A DNA stretch of 64,000 nucleotides, taken from NCBI GenBank assembly GCA_030674185.1, contig JAPXFY010000023.1, positions 15,769,686-15,833,685 on the forward strand, in the 5' to 3' direction. The position numbers and the translations under genes are program-made. The notes beneath the pieces are model-generated. The model saw nothing but the letters and a program-made list of their open reading frames with translations. It was not told the origin of the DNA and searched no databases. Of this stretch, positions 10,448 through 22,964 are shown piece after piece. This DNA is from Monoplex corrugatus (lineage: Eukaryota; Mollusca; Gastropoda; Littorinimorpha; Ranellidae). Position 1 is the stretch's first letter; the number at the start of each line of letters is the position of its first letter.

Positions 10448-12330
10448 ATTTTGAAATAATAGCTTTTAGCTGATCTGACTGAACAAAAATAGCTTTTAGC
10501 TGATCTGACTGAACAAAAATAGCTTTTAGCTCGATATGATTGAACAAAAATAGCTTTTAGCTGATCTGATTGAAAAAAATGCTTTTAGCTTATATGATGA
10601 ACAAAAATAGCTTTTAGCTTATATGATTGAACAAAAATAGCTTTTAGCTTTATGATTGAACAAAAAAGCTTTTAGCTTATATAACTGAACAAAAATAGCT
10701 TTTAGCTATATGATTGAACAAAAATAGCTTTTAGCTTATATGATTGAACAAAAATAGCTTTTAGCTTATATGATTGAACAAAAATAGCTTTTAGCTGATT
10801 ACTGAACAAAAATAGCTTTTAGCTATTGATGAACAAAAATAGCTTTTAGCTGATTGATGAACAAAAATAGCTTTTAGCATATGATTGAACAAAAATAGCT
10901 TTTAGCTTATATGATTGAAAAAAAGTTTTAGCTATATGATTGAACAAAAATAGCTTTTAGCTTATATGATTGAACAAAAATAGCTTTTAGCTTATATGAT
11001 TGAACTAAAATAGCTTTTAGCTTATATGATTGAAAAAAAGGTTTTAGCTGATCTTATTAAACAAAAATAACTTTTAGCTGATCTGATTGAACAAAAATAG
11101 CTTTTAGCTGATATGATTGAACAAAAATAGCTTTTAGCTGATATGATTGAACAAAAATAGTTTTTAGCTATGATTGAACTAAAATAGCTTTTAGCTTCTA
11201 TGATTGAACAAAAATAGCTTTTAGCTTATGTGATTGAACAAAAATAGCTTTTAGCTGATCTGATTAACAAAAATAGCTTTGAGCTGATCTGATTCAACAA
11301 AAAATAGGTTTTAGCTGATCTGACTGAACAAAAATAGCTTTTAGCTGATCTGAGTGAACAAAAATAGCTTTTAGCTTATATGATTGAACAAAAATAGCCT
11401 TTTAGCTTTATGATTGAACAAAAATAGCTTTTAGCTATTGATTGAACAAAAATAGCTTTTAGCTTATATGACTGAACAAAAATAGCTTTTAGCTTCTATG
11501 ATTGAAAAAAAGAGTTTTAGCTGATATGATTGAACGAAAATAGCTTTTAACTTCTGATTGAATAAAAATAGCTTTTAGCTGATCTGATTGAGCAAAAATA
11601 GCTTTTAGCTTAATGATTGAACTAAAATAGCTTTTAGCTTATATGATTGAACAAAAATAGTTTTAGCTTCTATGATTGAACAAAAATTTAGCTTTTAGCT
11701 GATCTGATTGAACAAAAATAGCTTTTAGCTGTTTATGATTGAACTAAAATAGCTTTTAGCTTATATGATGAATTTGTTTAACAAAAATAGCTTTTTTAGG
11801 CTGATCTGATTGAACTAAAATAGCTTTTAGTTTATATGATTGAACAAAAATAGCTTTTAGCTTTATATGAGTGGAACAAAAATAGCTTTTAGCTGATAGG
11901 ATTTAACAAAAATAGCTTCTTAGTTTATGATTGAACAAAAATAGCTTTTAGCTGATATAATTGAACTAAAATAGCTTTTACCTTCTACGATTGAACAAAA
12001 ATAGTTTTTAGCCTCTACGATTGAACAAAAATAGATTAAACGAAAATAGCTCTTAGCTTCTATGATTCAACAATAGCTTTCAGCTTCTATGATTGAGCTA
12101 AAATAGCTTTTAGTTGTATGATTTAACAAAAACAGCTTTTAGCTGATATGATTGAACAAAAATAGCTATATATTGAACATGAATAGCTTTTAGCTTGTAT
12201 AATTGAACAAAAATAGCTTTTAGCTTATATGATTGAACAAAAATAGCTTTCAGCTTATATGATTGAACAAAAATTGCTTTTAGTTTATCTGACTGACGAA
12301 AATAGCTTTTAATTTATATGAATACTTTTT
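10448..12330. repeat. Satellite array, 30-bp unit (about 60 copies)
   Basis: The unit is roughly TAGCTTTTAGCTKATATGAT followed by TGAACAAAAA. Units vary from about 24 to 40 bp through small indels. TAGCTTTTAGCT includes a near-palindrome, and each unit has an A5 and a T4 tract about 10 bp apart, a spacing known to favour DNA bending. No open frame persists through it. Confidence 0.95.
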
Positions 12331-12339
12331 CTATGGATG

Positions 12340-12361
12340 GCAAATAATGATAATAATAATG

Positions 12362-12392
<31 letters not shown>

Positions 12393-12480
12393 TAATAATA
12401 ATAATAACGTTTATTTGTATAACGCATATTCCATATAAAAACATGCTCACCAGCGCTTTACATTTCGCAAAAAAAGGCAA
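12340..12480 (-). repeat. L2/SINE-type 3' tail relic with (ATA)n
   Basis: The plus strand starts with an ATA/ATG run, then 'acgtttatttgtataacgcatattccatat' and 'caccagcgctttacat'. Inverted, this is the AGCGCT...ATAA...(ATT)n arrangement of LINE/SINE tails seen elsewhere in the window. The body is missing or unrecognisable. Confidence 0.5.
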
Positions 12481-12664
12481 ATGGTGATAAAAAAAAAAGT
12501 GTTCACAATTACATACACAATAAGATAACAACAAACATTAAAGCTATACAAGAAGACACATAAGAAACCACAGAATATTAAAATTTAAATACTGACATAT
12601 AATGGGAAAAAAAAAAAGATTTTTCATATGAATAAAGAGGCATACTGTGTTTATATATTGCTGC

Positions 12665-12870
12665 TTGCGTGTGTGTGTGTACTTGTGCGTGTGTGTTTTG
12701 TATGTGTGTGTGTTACGTGTGTGTGTGCGTGCGTGTGCGTTGCTGTGCGCGCGCGTGTATGTGTAAGAATGTGTGTGTGTGCGTGTGTGTGTGTGTGTGT
12801 GAGTGTGTGTGTGTGTGTGTGTGGTGTGCGTGTGGTGTGTATGTGTGTGTATGTGTGTGTGTGTTTTGTT
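12665..12870. repeat. GT-rich microsatellite
   Basis: Degenerate GT/GC/TA dinucleotide tract. Frames through it on both strands are artefacts. Confidence 0.93.
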
Positions 12871-13038
12871 TTGTTGTACGAGTGGTGACTGATGCTACAT
12901 TCCATACCCCCCCGTCTCTCACTTTCACCTCATATCAACCAAGGCTTACTGTCCACACCTACTCTTTACTCTTCCTCCTTCCTTCATCTCCCCCACTCCC
13001 TCACAGCACATGCCCTCTTCCCCTTCATTTTCCTCGTT

Positions 13039-14271
13039 CAGGCACCAACAGTCCAGATCTACAAACATATTGACATACACATGAAGACAGTTTAGGCACT
13101 AACATATTGACATACACATGAAGACAGTTTAGGCACTAACATATTGACATACACATGAAGACAGTTTAGGCACTAACATATTGACATACACATGAAGACA
13201 GTTTAGGCATTAACATATTGACATACACATGAAGACAGTTCAGTCACTAACATATTGACATACACATGAAGACAGTTTAGGCAGTAACATATTGACATAC
13301 ACATGAAGACAGTTCAGTCACTAACAGTCCACAAACATATTGATATACACATGAAGACAGTTCAGGCACTAACATATTGACATACACATGAAGACAGTTT
13401 AGGCACTAACATATTGACATACACTTGAAGACAGTTTAGGCACTAACATCCACAAACATATTGACATACACATGAAGACAGTTCAGTCACTAACAGTCTA
13501 CAAACATATTGACATACACAGGAAGACAGTTCAGGCACTAACATCCACAAACATATTGACATACACATGAAGACAGTTTAGGCACTAACATATTGACATA
13601 CACATGAAGACAGTTTAGGCACTAACATCCACAAACATATTGACATACACATGAAGACAGTTCAGTCACTAACAGTCCACAAACATATTGACATACACAT
13701 GAAGACAGTTCAGGCACTAACATCCACAAACATATTGACATACACATGAAGCAAGTTCAGGCACTACCAGTCCACAAACATACTGACATACACATGAAGA
13801 CAGTTCAGGCACTGACATCCACAAACATATTGACATACACATGAAGACAGTTGAGGCACTGACATCCACGAACATACTGACATACACATGAAGACAGTTT
13901 AGGCACTAACATATTGACATACACATGAAGACAGTTTAGGCACTAACATATTGACATACACATGAAGACAGTTCAGGCACTAACATATTGATATACACAT
14001 GAAGACAGTTCAGGCACTAACATCCACAAACATATTGATATACACATGAAGACAGTTCAGGCACTAACATCCACAAACATATTGATATACACATGAAGAC
14101 AGTTCAGTCACTAACAGTCCACAAACATATTGACATACACATGAAGACAGTTCAGGCACTAACATCCACAAACATATTGACATACACATGAAGACAGTTT
14201 AGGCAGTAACATATTAACATACACATGAAGACAGTTTAGGCACTAACATCCACAAACATATTGACATACAC
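13039..14271. repeat. 48-bp satellite, left block
   Basis: Tandem units built on ACATATTGACATACACATGA, then AGACAGTTCAGGCACTAAC, with or without a 'aGTCCACAA' or 'aTCCACAA' spacer. Units are therefore about 36, 46 or 48 bp. The block stops mid-unit at the 3' end of the L2 insertion (14272) and resumes at 17717, so the two blocks were one array. The short 36-bp form is frequent here and rare on the right. Confidence 0.95.
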
Positions 14272-14570
14272 ATAATAATTACAATATTTATATAGCGCAA
14301 AATCTTGATAAAATCAAATCTAAGCGCTGAAGCAGACACACACGCAGGCACGCACGCTCGCACACACACGCACGCACACATACAGACCACACACACACAC
14401 ACACACACACCACACACACGCATGGCTATAAATGGGGAGAAAGAATAAAAGCAAGAATAAAAGCAATGGAAAATTATAGAGAGCATAGCATACAATTATA
14501 CACCACAACCATGTGATTCCCTCCGAGCGGAGACAGGCCGCAGAGGGGAGGGTCGAGTGAGGCTAGGATT

Positions 14571-16649
14571 TTATGCAGGAGAGAAAAGGTGAGTTTTGAG
14601 AGCGGACTTGAAGGAGACAAAAGTAGGTTGCTGACGGACTGAGAGAGGAAGTTTGTTCCAGGAGAGTGGACCAGAAACAGAGAAGGCTCGTGGACCATAG
14701 GTATTGAGCTTAGTGCGTGGAAAGCGAAGAGTCAGAGGATCAGAGGCAGAGCGGAGGGTACGTGAGGGAACATAGATCTCAAGTAGGCTTGACAGGTAAT
14801 CGGGGGCTGCGTTATTGAGGCTTTTGTAGCACATGGTGTCTAGTTTGTACTGTATGCGCTTTGATACAGGGAGCCAGTGAAGTTGTGCCAGGAGAGGAGA
14901 TATGTGGTCAGCTTTTTTCTTTTTGAGTACAAGGCGTGCAGCATTGTTTTGAATGCGCTGTAGGATGTGAATGGTGGAGGCAGGAAGACCAGACAGGAGT
15001 GAATTGCAATAGTCAATGCGAGACATTATGAAGGAGAGAACGAGTTTTGCAGTTGTTTCGACAGAGAGATACTTCCTGATCAGCTTTATACGATGGAGAT
15101 GATAGTAGCAGGATCTGGCAGTTTGAGAAACAAAGTTGTTCATGGAGAGGGTAGAGTCAATGCAGACACCAAGGTTTTTAGCTGAATCAGAAATTGGGAC
15201 TGATGTGTTACATAATGGGAGAGAAAGAGGAGGCAGCTGAGAAAGTTTCTGACGGGTGCCAATGAGGATAGCTTCTGTTTTGTCGTCATTAAGCTGAAGT
15301 CTATTGTGTGTCATCCAGTTCTTAATGTCCGAGTAACACTCAGTGGTGCGAGTCAACAGGCGCTGTATATTATCAGGTGAGTCACTGTCTTGAAGTTGGG
15401 TGTCATCAGCATAGAAGTGGTGTTTTATAGAATGGGAGTTGGTGATGGTGGACAGGGGGGAGGTGTAAAGAGTGAAAAGAACAGGGCCAAGGACAGATCC
15501 TTGTGGAACACCACAGGTCAGGTATGCAGGTTGAGAGTAAGTGCCATTGATGAGAACGGTTTGTTTTCTGTTTGATAGGTATGAAGTGAACCAAGACAGA
15601 GTAATGTCAGAGATGCCAAAAGTATGATGAAGTCTAGAAAGGAGAATACCATGATCAATGGTATCAAAGGCTGCAGACAGATCAAGGAGTGTGAGGAGAG
15701 AGACTTTGCCAGTATCAGTTGCAAGGAGGAGATTGTTGAGAATGTGTAGTAGGGCAGTTTCAGTGCTATGGCACTGGCGGTAGGCTGACTGGAAAGGATT
15801 GAGGAGATTGTTGGCAGACAGGTGAGAGTTCAGCTGGTTGAGGACGACTTTTTCAAGGAGTTTTGACAAGAAAGAGAGATTAGAGATAGGCCGGTAATTT
15901 TTCAGTTCATTTGGATCTAAATTGTGTTTCTTGAGGAGAGGGTGAACAATAGCAGACTTGAAAGAATCTGGGACAGTTCCAGTTTGAAGAGAAGTGTTGA
16001 TGATGTCAGTGATGAATGGGAGGAGAGTAGGGAGACAGTCGGCGTAGACAGAACCTGGAAGAGGATCCAGTTCGCAGGTTTTGAACGACATGGATCTGAT
16101 TGTGTTGAGAATTTCTTCTTGTGAGACTGGGGTAAAAGTAGTAAGAGGTGTGCCAGAGAAGGAAGGGTCAGGTGGGCATGGTTGACAGGGTGTCCTGTCA
16201 AGCCTGTCACGAAGAGTTTGTATTTTGGTGGTGAAATAGTTGGAGAATACAGATGGGAGTTCTTCATTTGTATGTTTTGTTGGGAGAGGTAAATCTTTTC
16301 GTGTGCCAAGGAGATGATTCATGGTTGTAAAGAGTTCTTTTGAAGAAGAGGCATTCAGGATTTTGGTTTGGAAATAGCTTGTTTTTGCTGATGCAATGAG
16401 GGTGGATACTTTTGTTTTAGAGGCTTGGAAAAGTTGCCTGTGTACAGTGAGTTTGGATTTGCGCCAGCGGCGCTCTGCTCTGCGGCGGGCACGTTTTGCA
16501 CAGGCGATCTCATGAGTGAGCCAGGGGGTAGGGGGGCGGTCAGGTAAAAGACGGGTTGTGGCTGGAGCATGAGTGTCCAGAAGATGGTGGAGAGTAGTAT
16601 AGAATTCATCGGCAAGGTTATGACTTTTCAGAAAGGAGACGGGAGGCAT
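14571..16649 (-). CDS. L2 LINE reverse transcriptase region (ORF2, RT and C-terminal part)
   Basis: A 692-residue open frame. It carries the RNA-dependent DNA polymerase that copies the LINE RNA at the nicked target site. Residues 230-500 hold the RT fold: LKNYRPISNLSFLSKLLEK (about 249-267), LDLSAAFDTIDH (about 322-333, with the first catalytic Asp), CGVPQGSVLGPVLF (379-392), and the catalytic HFYADDTQL (411-419). The C-terminal 200 residues contain QNNAARLVLKKKK, HWLPV and KTHLFSPA and match the fragment at the window start. The apparent start MPPVSFLKSH is only the first Met after a frame change; the true protein continues upstream through the endonuclease in other frames. A single uninterrupted RT of this length suggests recent activity of the family. 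No RNase H domain is seen, as usual for L2. Confidence 0.88.
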   Translation of the reverse strand: MPPVSFLKSHNLADEFYTTLHHLLDTHAPATTRLLPDRPPTPWLTHEIACAKRARRRAERRWRKSKLTVHRQLFQASKTKVSTLIASAKTSYFQTKILNASSSKELFTTMNHLLGTRKDLPLPTKHTNEELPSVFSNYFTTKIQTLRDRLDRTPCQPCPPDPSFSGTPLTTFTPVSQEEILNTIRSMSFKTCELDPLPGSVYADCLPTLLPFITDIINTSLQTGTVPDSFKSAIVHPLLKKHNLDPNELKNYRPISNLSFLSKLLEKVVLNQLNSHLSANNLLNPFQSAYRQCHSTETALLHILNNLLLATDTGKVSLLTLLDLSAAFDTIDHGILLSRLHHTFGISDITLSWFTSYLSNRKQTVLINGTYSQPAYLTCGVPQGSVLGPVLFTLYTSPLSTITNSHSIKHHFYADDTQLQDSDSPDNIQRLLTRTTECYSDIKNWMTHNRLQLNDDKTEAILIGTRQKLSQLPPLSLPLCNTSVPISDSAKNLGVCIDSTLSMNNFVSQTARSCYYHLHRIKLIRKYLSVETTAKLVLSFIMSRIDYCNSLLSGLPASTIHILQRIQNNAARLVLKKKKADHISPLLAQLHWLPVSKRIQYKLDTMCYKSLNNAAPDYLSSLLEIYVPSRTLRSASDPLTLRFPRTKLNTYGPRAFSVSGPLSWNKLPLSVRQQPTFVSFKSALKTHLFSPA

Positions 16650-17705
16650 CAGATGAAAATGTGGAGAGGTCGATAGATTTGAGATTGCGTCGAGTCACTG
16701 TGCGCATGGTACGGGAAGGAGGAGAAATGTCGAGAGAACAGAGAATTGCAGAGTGGTCAGATGGAAGGGCTGAAGTTAGACGGGTAGAAAGAACTAAGCA
16801 GTTGTCAGTAGCGGAATTGTGATGATCACGAGAAATGATCCAGTCAAGAATGTGACCTTTTTGATGGGTTGGTTCAGAAATGTGTTGAGTCAGTAGTGGT
16901 CAAGCAATTGGTCAAAGTCAGAGAGAAACATGGATGTGGTGAGTTTGTTGGCAGAGCTAGGTGGGGGTCGATAGACACAGGAGAAGGTGATGGGGTGAGG
17001 GGTGGATTGGAAGGATACTTCAACGTGCTCGAAAGAAGGATGGGAGAAAGGCAGAGACTGCGAGAAAGATAGGCGGGAATGGAGTGAGTCGTTGTAGAGG
17101 ATGGCGATACCGCCACCTCGGGATGAGCGATGGAAAGAAGCAAGCCTGTAACCACTCGGAGTGAGGCTAGCAAGTATAGGTTCGTGACCAAGGGGGTTAA
17201 GCCATGTCTCCGTGATAAAAGCAATGTCAACATGCTCATCTGCGACAAAGTCAGCAATAACATCGGCTTTGTCACCAGTGCATGCCGACTGAGCATTAAA
17301 AAGGCATAGTTTCAGCCTATCACAGTCATATGGTGGCGGCTGAGGTGGCGACGAAGGCGGCACCAACGGGACAGAAGGCGAGAGCGGCACCGGCGGGACA
17401 GAAGGCGAAGGCGGCACCATCAGGACAGAAGGCGAAGGCGGCAGAGGAGGAGACAAAGCTTGCAGCAGCGAGGTCAAGGGCAGGGGCAGTGGAGGAGAAG
17501 AAGAAGCAGGAGACGAAAAGTGGCGTCGGGCAGGAGGCAGGTTGTGCCAAAGACGGTGGAGACGTCCACCACGACAGGATCGCGCAGTGCGGGGCTTGCT
17601 ACACAGCCCCAATGTACGTATGCGCTGGTAGACGCCTCCACCGAGGTAGCATTTGCTGTGTTTAAAAAGTGTCAGTCCAATTTGTTTTATAAAAGACGGG
17701 TCCAT
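16621..17705 (-). pseudogene. L2 LINE N-terminus and endonuclease, frameshifted
   Basis: Reading from the Met at 17705, the first 100 or so residues are Pro/Ser-rich with repeated PPSPSVP-type motifs. Then comes an APE-like endonuclease: LKLCLFNAQSACTGDKADVI (Asn of the catalytic centre), VDIAFITETWL (metal-binding Glu), and GGGIAILYNDSLHSRL. The frame stops at about 16890. The fold continues in a second frame with EPTHQKGHILDWIISR and the terminal SDHSAI motif (catalytic Asp and His), up to about 16621, and the RT then follows in a third frame. At least two frameshifts therefore separate the endonuclease from the RT, so this copy should not make a fused ORF2. Sequencing error is an alternative explanation. 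Confidence 0.8.
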
Positions 17706-17716
17706 AATTGCGAGCC

Positions 17717-20054
17717 AGTTTAGGCAGTAACATATTGACATACACATGAAGACAGTTTAGGCACTAACATCCACAAACATATTGACATACACATGAAGAC
17801 AGTTCAGTCACTAACAGTCCACAAACATATTGACATACACATGAAGACAGTTCAGGCACTAACATCCACAAACATATTGACATACACATGAAGACAGTTC
17901 AGTCACTAACATCCACAAACATATTGACATACACATGAAGACAGTTCAGTCACTAACATCCACAAACATATTGACATACACATGAAGACAGTTCAGGCAC
18001 TAACAGTCCACAAACATATTGACATACACATGAAGACAGTTCAGGCACTGACATCCACAAACATATTGACATACACATGACAGTTCAGGCACTGACATCC
18101 ACAAACATATTGACATACACATGAAGACAGTTTAGGCACTAACATCCACAAACATATTGACATACACATGAAGACAGTTCAGTCACTAACAGTCCACAAA
18201 CATATTGACATACACATGAAGACAGTTCAGGCACTAACATATTGACATACACATGAAGACAGTTTAGGCACTAACATATTGACATACACATGAAGACAGT
18301 TCAGTCACTAACATCCACAAACATATTGACATACACATGAAGACAGTTCAGTCACTAACAGTCCACAAACATATTGACATACACATGAAGACAGTTCAGG
18401 CACTAACATCCACAAACATACTGACATACACATGAAGACAGTTCAGTCACTAACATCCACAAACATATTGACATACACATGAAGACAGTTCAGTCACTAA
18501 CATCCACAAACATATTGACATACACATGAAGACAGTTCAGACACTAACATCCACAAACATATTGACATACACATGAAGACAGTTCAGGCACTGACATATT
18601 GACATACACATGAAGACAGTTCAGTCACTAACATCCACAAACATATTGACATACACATGAAGATAGTTCAGGCACTAACAGTCCACAAACATATTGACAT
18701 ACACATGAAGACAGTTCAGGCACTGACATCCACAAACATATTGACATACACATGAAGACAGTTCAGGCACTGACATCCACAAACATACTGACATACACAT
18801 GAAGACAGTTTAGGCACTAACATATTGACATACACATGAAGACAGTTCAGTCACTAACATCCACAAACATATTGACATACACATGAAGACAGTTCAGGCA
18901 CTAACAGTCCACAAACATATTGACATACACATGAAGACAGTTCAGACACTAACAGTCCACAAACATATTGACATACACATGAAGACAGTTCAGGCACTAA
19001 CAGTCCACAAACATATTGACATACACATGAAGACAGTTCAGACACTAACAGTCCACAAACATATTGACATACACATGAAGACAGTTCAGACACTAACAGT
19101 CCACAAACATATTGACATACACATGAAGACAGTTCAGTCACTAACGTCCACAAACATATTGACATACACATGAAGACAGTTCAGGCACTAACATCCACAA
19201 ACATACTACATACACATGAAGACAATTCAGTCACTAACATCCACAAACATATTGACATACACATGAAGACAGTTCAGGCACTGACATATTGACATACACA
19301 TGAAGACAGTTCAGATACTAACATCCACAAACATACTGACATACACATGAAGACAGTTCAGACACTAACAGTCCACAAACATACTGACATACACATGAAG
19401 ACAGTTCAGACACTAACAGTCCACAAACATATTGACATACACATGAAGACAGTTCAGACACTAACAGTCCACAAACATACTGACATACACATGAAGACAG
19501 TTCAGACACTAACAGTCCACAAACATACTGACATACACATGAAGACAGTTTAGGCACTAACAGTCCACAAACATACTGACATACACATGAAGACAGTTCA
19601 GACACTAACAGTCCACAAACATACTGACATACACATGAAGACAGTTCAGACACTAACAGTCCACAAACATATTGACATACACATGAAGACAGTTTAGGCA
19701 CTAACATCCACAAACATACTGACATACACATGAAGACAGTTCAGACACTAACAGTCCACAAACATACTGACATACACATGAAGACAGTTCAGACACTAAC
19801 AGTCCACAAACATACTGACATACACATGAAGACAGTTCAGACACTAACAGTCCACAAACATACTGACATACACATGAAGACAGTTCAGGCACTAACATCC
19901 ACAAACATACTGACATACACATGAAGACAGTTCAGACACTAACAGTCCACAAACATATTGACATACACATGAAGACAGTTCAGACACTAACATCCACAAA
20001 CATACTGACATACACCTGAAGACAGTTTAGGCACTAACAGTCCACAAACATACT
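17717..20054. repeat. 48-bp satellite, right block (about 50 copies)
   Basis: Same unit as 13039-14271. Where the unit is exactly 48 bp the frame stays open with a 16-residue period (MKTVQTLTVHKHIDIH). Sub-variants are clustered: 'ttcagacactaacagtcc ... catactgac' dominates 19.3-20.0 kb, which suggests local homogenisation. The array ends against a minus-strand SINE relic. Confidence 0.95.
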
Positions 20055-20055
20055 G

Positions 20056-20240
20056 ACCCGGAGGATCGACAAAAATCCCCATCCTTTACCAACCAGGCCG
20101 AAGGCACCCAGGCAGGATCGAACCACAGACCTTCCAACCTGGAACTTATCCTGCCGACTGCTGTGCTTCTCGTGACATATTTGTTCAATGCTATACAGAA
20201 GCTGAGACTAGATCGATTCCCATCATGTTTGGGACGCCAG
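20056..20240 (-). repeat. tRNA-derived SINE relic, family 2, second copy
   Basis: The complement of 20100-20170 reads as a tRNA-like head with box B GGTTCGATCC and a box-A-like region upstream. The plus-strand phrase 'aaaaatccccatcctttaccaaccaggc' matches 8567-8595. Confidence 0.65.
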
Positions 20241-20547
20241 AGAAGAGCATGGTAATGATTTTCCAGCCGGCATAATATTGCTGACTCATTATTGTCTCAG
20301 CAGAAATGTATGTTTTTTATTGAGCTTAAGGCAGGGAAGGGGGGGGGGGGAGAGAAGGGATATGAGGCTTCTTGTAAGAAAACTGCTGAGAAATGCAGGA
20401 ATATTGAAGGACGTTAGACTGATCAAGCGTACTACAAACATCCCTGCTTGCACACTTTTTTACACAATGTCTGTAATATTTACCCTAAAAATCAAGTGAT
20501 GAACAGAATTTTCAATTATTTCTCTCATACGTCTGAGACCATGTACT

Positions 20548-20587
20548 GTAAGCGCTTAGATTTGATTTGCGCTATATAAATAAAATA

Positions 20588-20637
<50 letters not shown>

Positions 20638-20652
20638 TATTATTATTATAGT
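20548..20652 (+). repeat. L2/SINE-type tail and (ATT)n microsatellite
   Basis: AGCGCTTAGATTTGATTTGC, then GCGCTATATAAAT, then a 50-bp ATT run. This is the same tail that ends the L2 copies, here without any L2 coding sequence, so it is either a very short truncated LINE or a SINE that borrows the L2 tail. Confidence 0.75.
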
Positions 20653-21773
<1,121 letters not shown>

Positions 21774-22765
21774 ACGGTAAGTGCATAATACTAAACAGGG
21801 ATTTTCAGAACAAAAAGTAAACGGTAAGTGCATAATACTAAACAGGGATTTCAGAACAAAGAGTAAACGGTAAGTGCATAATACTAAACAGGGATTTTCA
21901 GAACAAAAAATAAACGGTAAGTGCATAATACTAAACAGGGATTTCAGAACAAGAAATAAACGGTAAGTGCATAATGCTAAACAGGATTTTCAGAACAAAA
22001 AATAAACGGTAAGTGCATAATACTAAACAGGGATTTTCAGAACAAAAAATAAACGGTAAGTGCATAATACTAAACAGGGATTTTCAGAACAAAAATAAAC
22101 GGTAATGCATAATACTAACAGGGATTTTCAGAACAAAAATAAACGGTAAGTGCATAATACTAAACAGGGATTTCAGAACAAAAAATAAACGGTAAGTGCA
22201 TAATACTAAACAGGGATTTCAGAACAAAAAATAAACGGTAAGTGCATAATACTAAACAGGGATTTCAGAACAAAGAGTAAACGGTAAGTGCATAATACTA
22301 AACAGGGATTTTCAGAACAAAGAGTAAACGGTAAGTGCATAATACTAAACAGAGATTTTCAGAACAAAGAGTAAACGGTAAGTGCATAATACTAAACAGG
22401 GATTTCAGAACAAAAAAAACGGTAAGTGCATAATACTAAACAGGGATTAGAACAAAAAATAAACAGTAAGTGCATAATACTAAACAGGGATTCAGAACAA
22501 AAAACAAACGGTAAGTGCATAATACTAAACAGGGATCTAAGAACAAAAAACAAACGGAAGTGCATAATACTAAACAGGGATCTAAGAACAAAAAATAAAC
22601 GGTAAGTGCATAATACTAAACAGGGATCTAAGAACAAAAAACAAACGGTAAGTGCATAAATACTAAACAGGGATCTAAGAACAAAAAATAAACGGTAAGT
22701 GCATAATACTAAACAGGGATTTAAGAACAAAAAATAAACGGTAAGTGCATAATACAAACAGGGAT
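21774..22765. repeat. Satellite array, ~46-bp unit with GTAAGT and TACTAAAC
   Basis: About 21 units of ACGGTAAGTGCATAATACTA, then AACAGGGATTTTCAGAACAA, then AAAATAA. There are three sub-types: 'gggattttcag' early, 'gggatttcag' in the middle and 'gggatctaag' at the right end. Indels are common. Confidence 0.95.
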
Positions 22766-22964
22766 CTAGAAAAAAAATCAACTTCATGTGCAATTACGTT
22801 AAACACGGGAATTAAAAAAAAATTATTTGACTCAAGTTGAATTAGGTCAGACACGAGGATAGATTTCAGACAAATAAGACGGGAATGTGGCCTCAATAAG
22901 CGGGATCAAGAATCCATGTTTCAGTCACAATACTGTTATCCTTCAACATCCCGTGATAGCACAG

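Larger units (their letters stand above)
14272..17716 (-). mobile_element. Near-full-length L2 LINE inserted in the 48-bp satellite
   Basis: An element of about 3.4 kb on the minus strand. From its 5' end it has an N-terminal segment rich in Pro/Ser, an endonuclease domain, a reverse transcriptase with YADD, the L2 C-terminal domain, a 3' UTR with a CA/GT tract (14337-14430), and the tail motif GCGCTATATAAAT with TATTGTAATTATT. Satellite flanks both ends. The left flank stops after 'acatacacat' and the right resumes at 'cagtttaggc'; the unbroken unit has 'gaaga' between them, so the insertion lost about 5 bp and made no obvious target duplication. The RT frame is open, but the endonuclease frame has shifts, so this copy looks young but defective. 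Confidence 0.9.

Noticed and set aside
17717..20054. Repeat protein with 16-residue period (MKTVQTLTVHKHIDIH)
   Set aside because: Open only where the unit is exactly 48 bp; 46- and 36-bp units break it, and the opposite strand is also open.
21774..22765. Series of tiny introns
   Set aside because: The donor to acceptor distance is only about 20 bases, below any known spliceosomal intron in animals, and no exons flank it.
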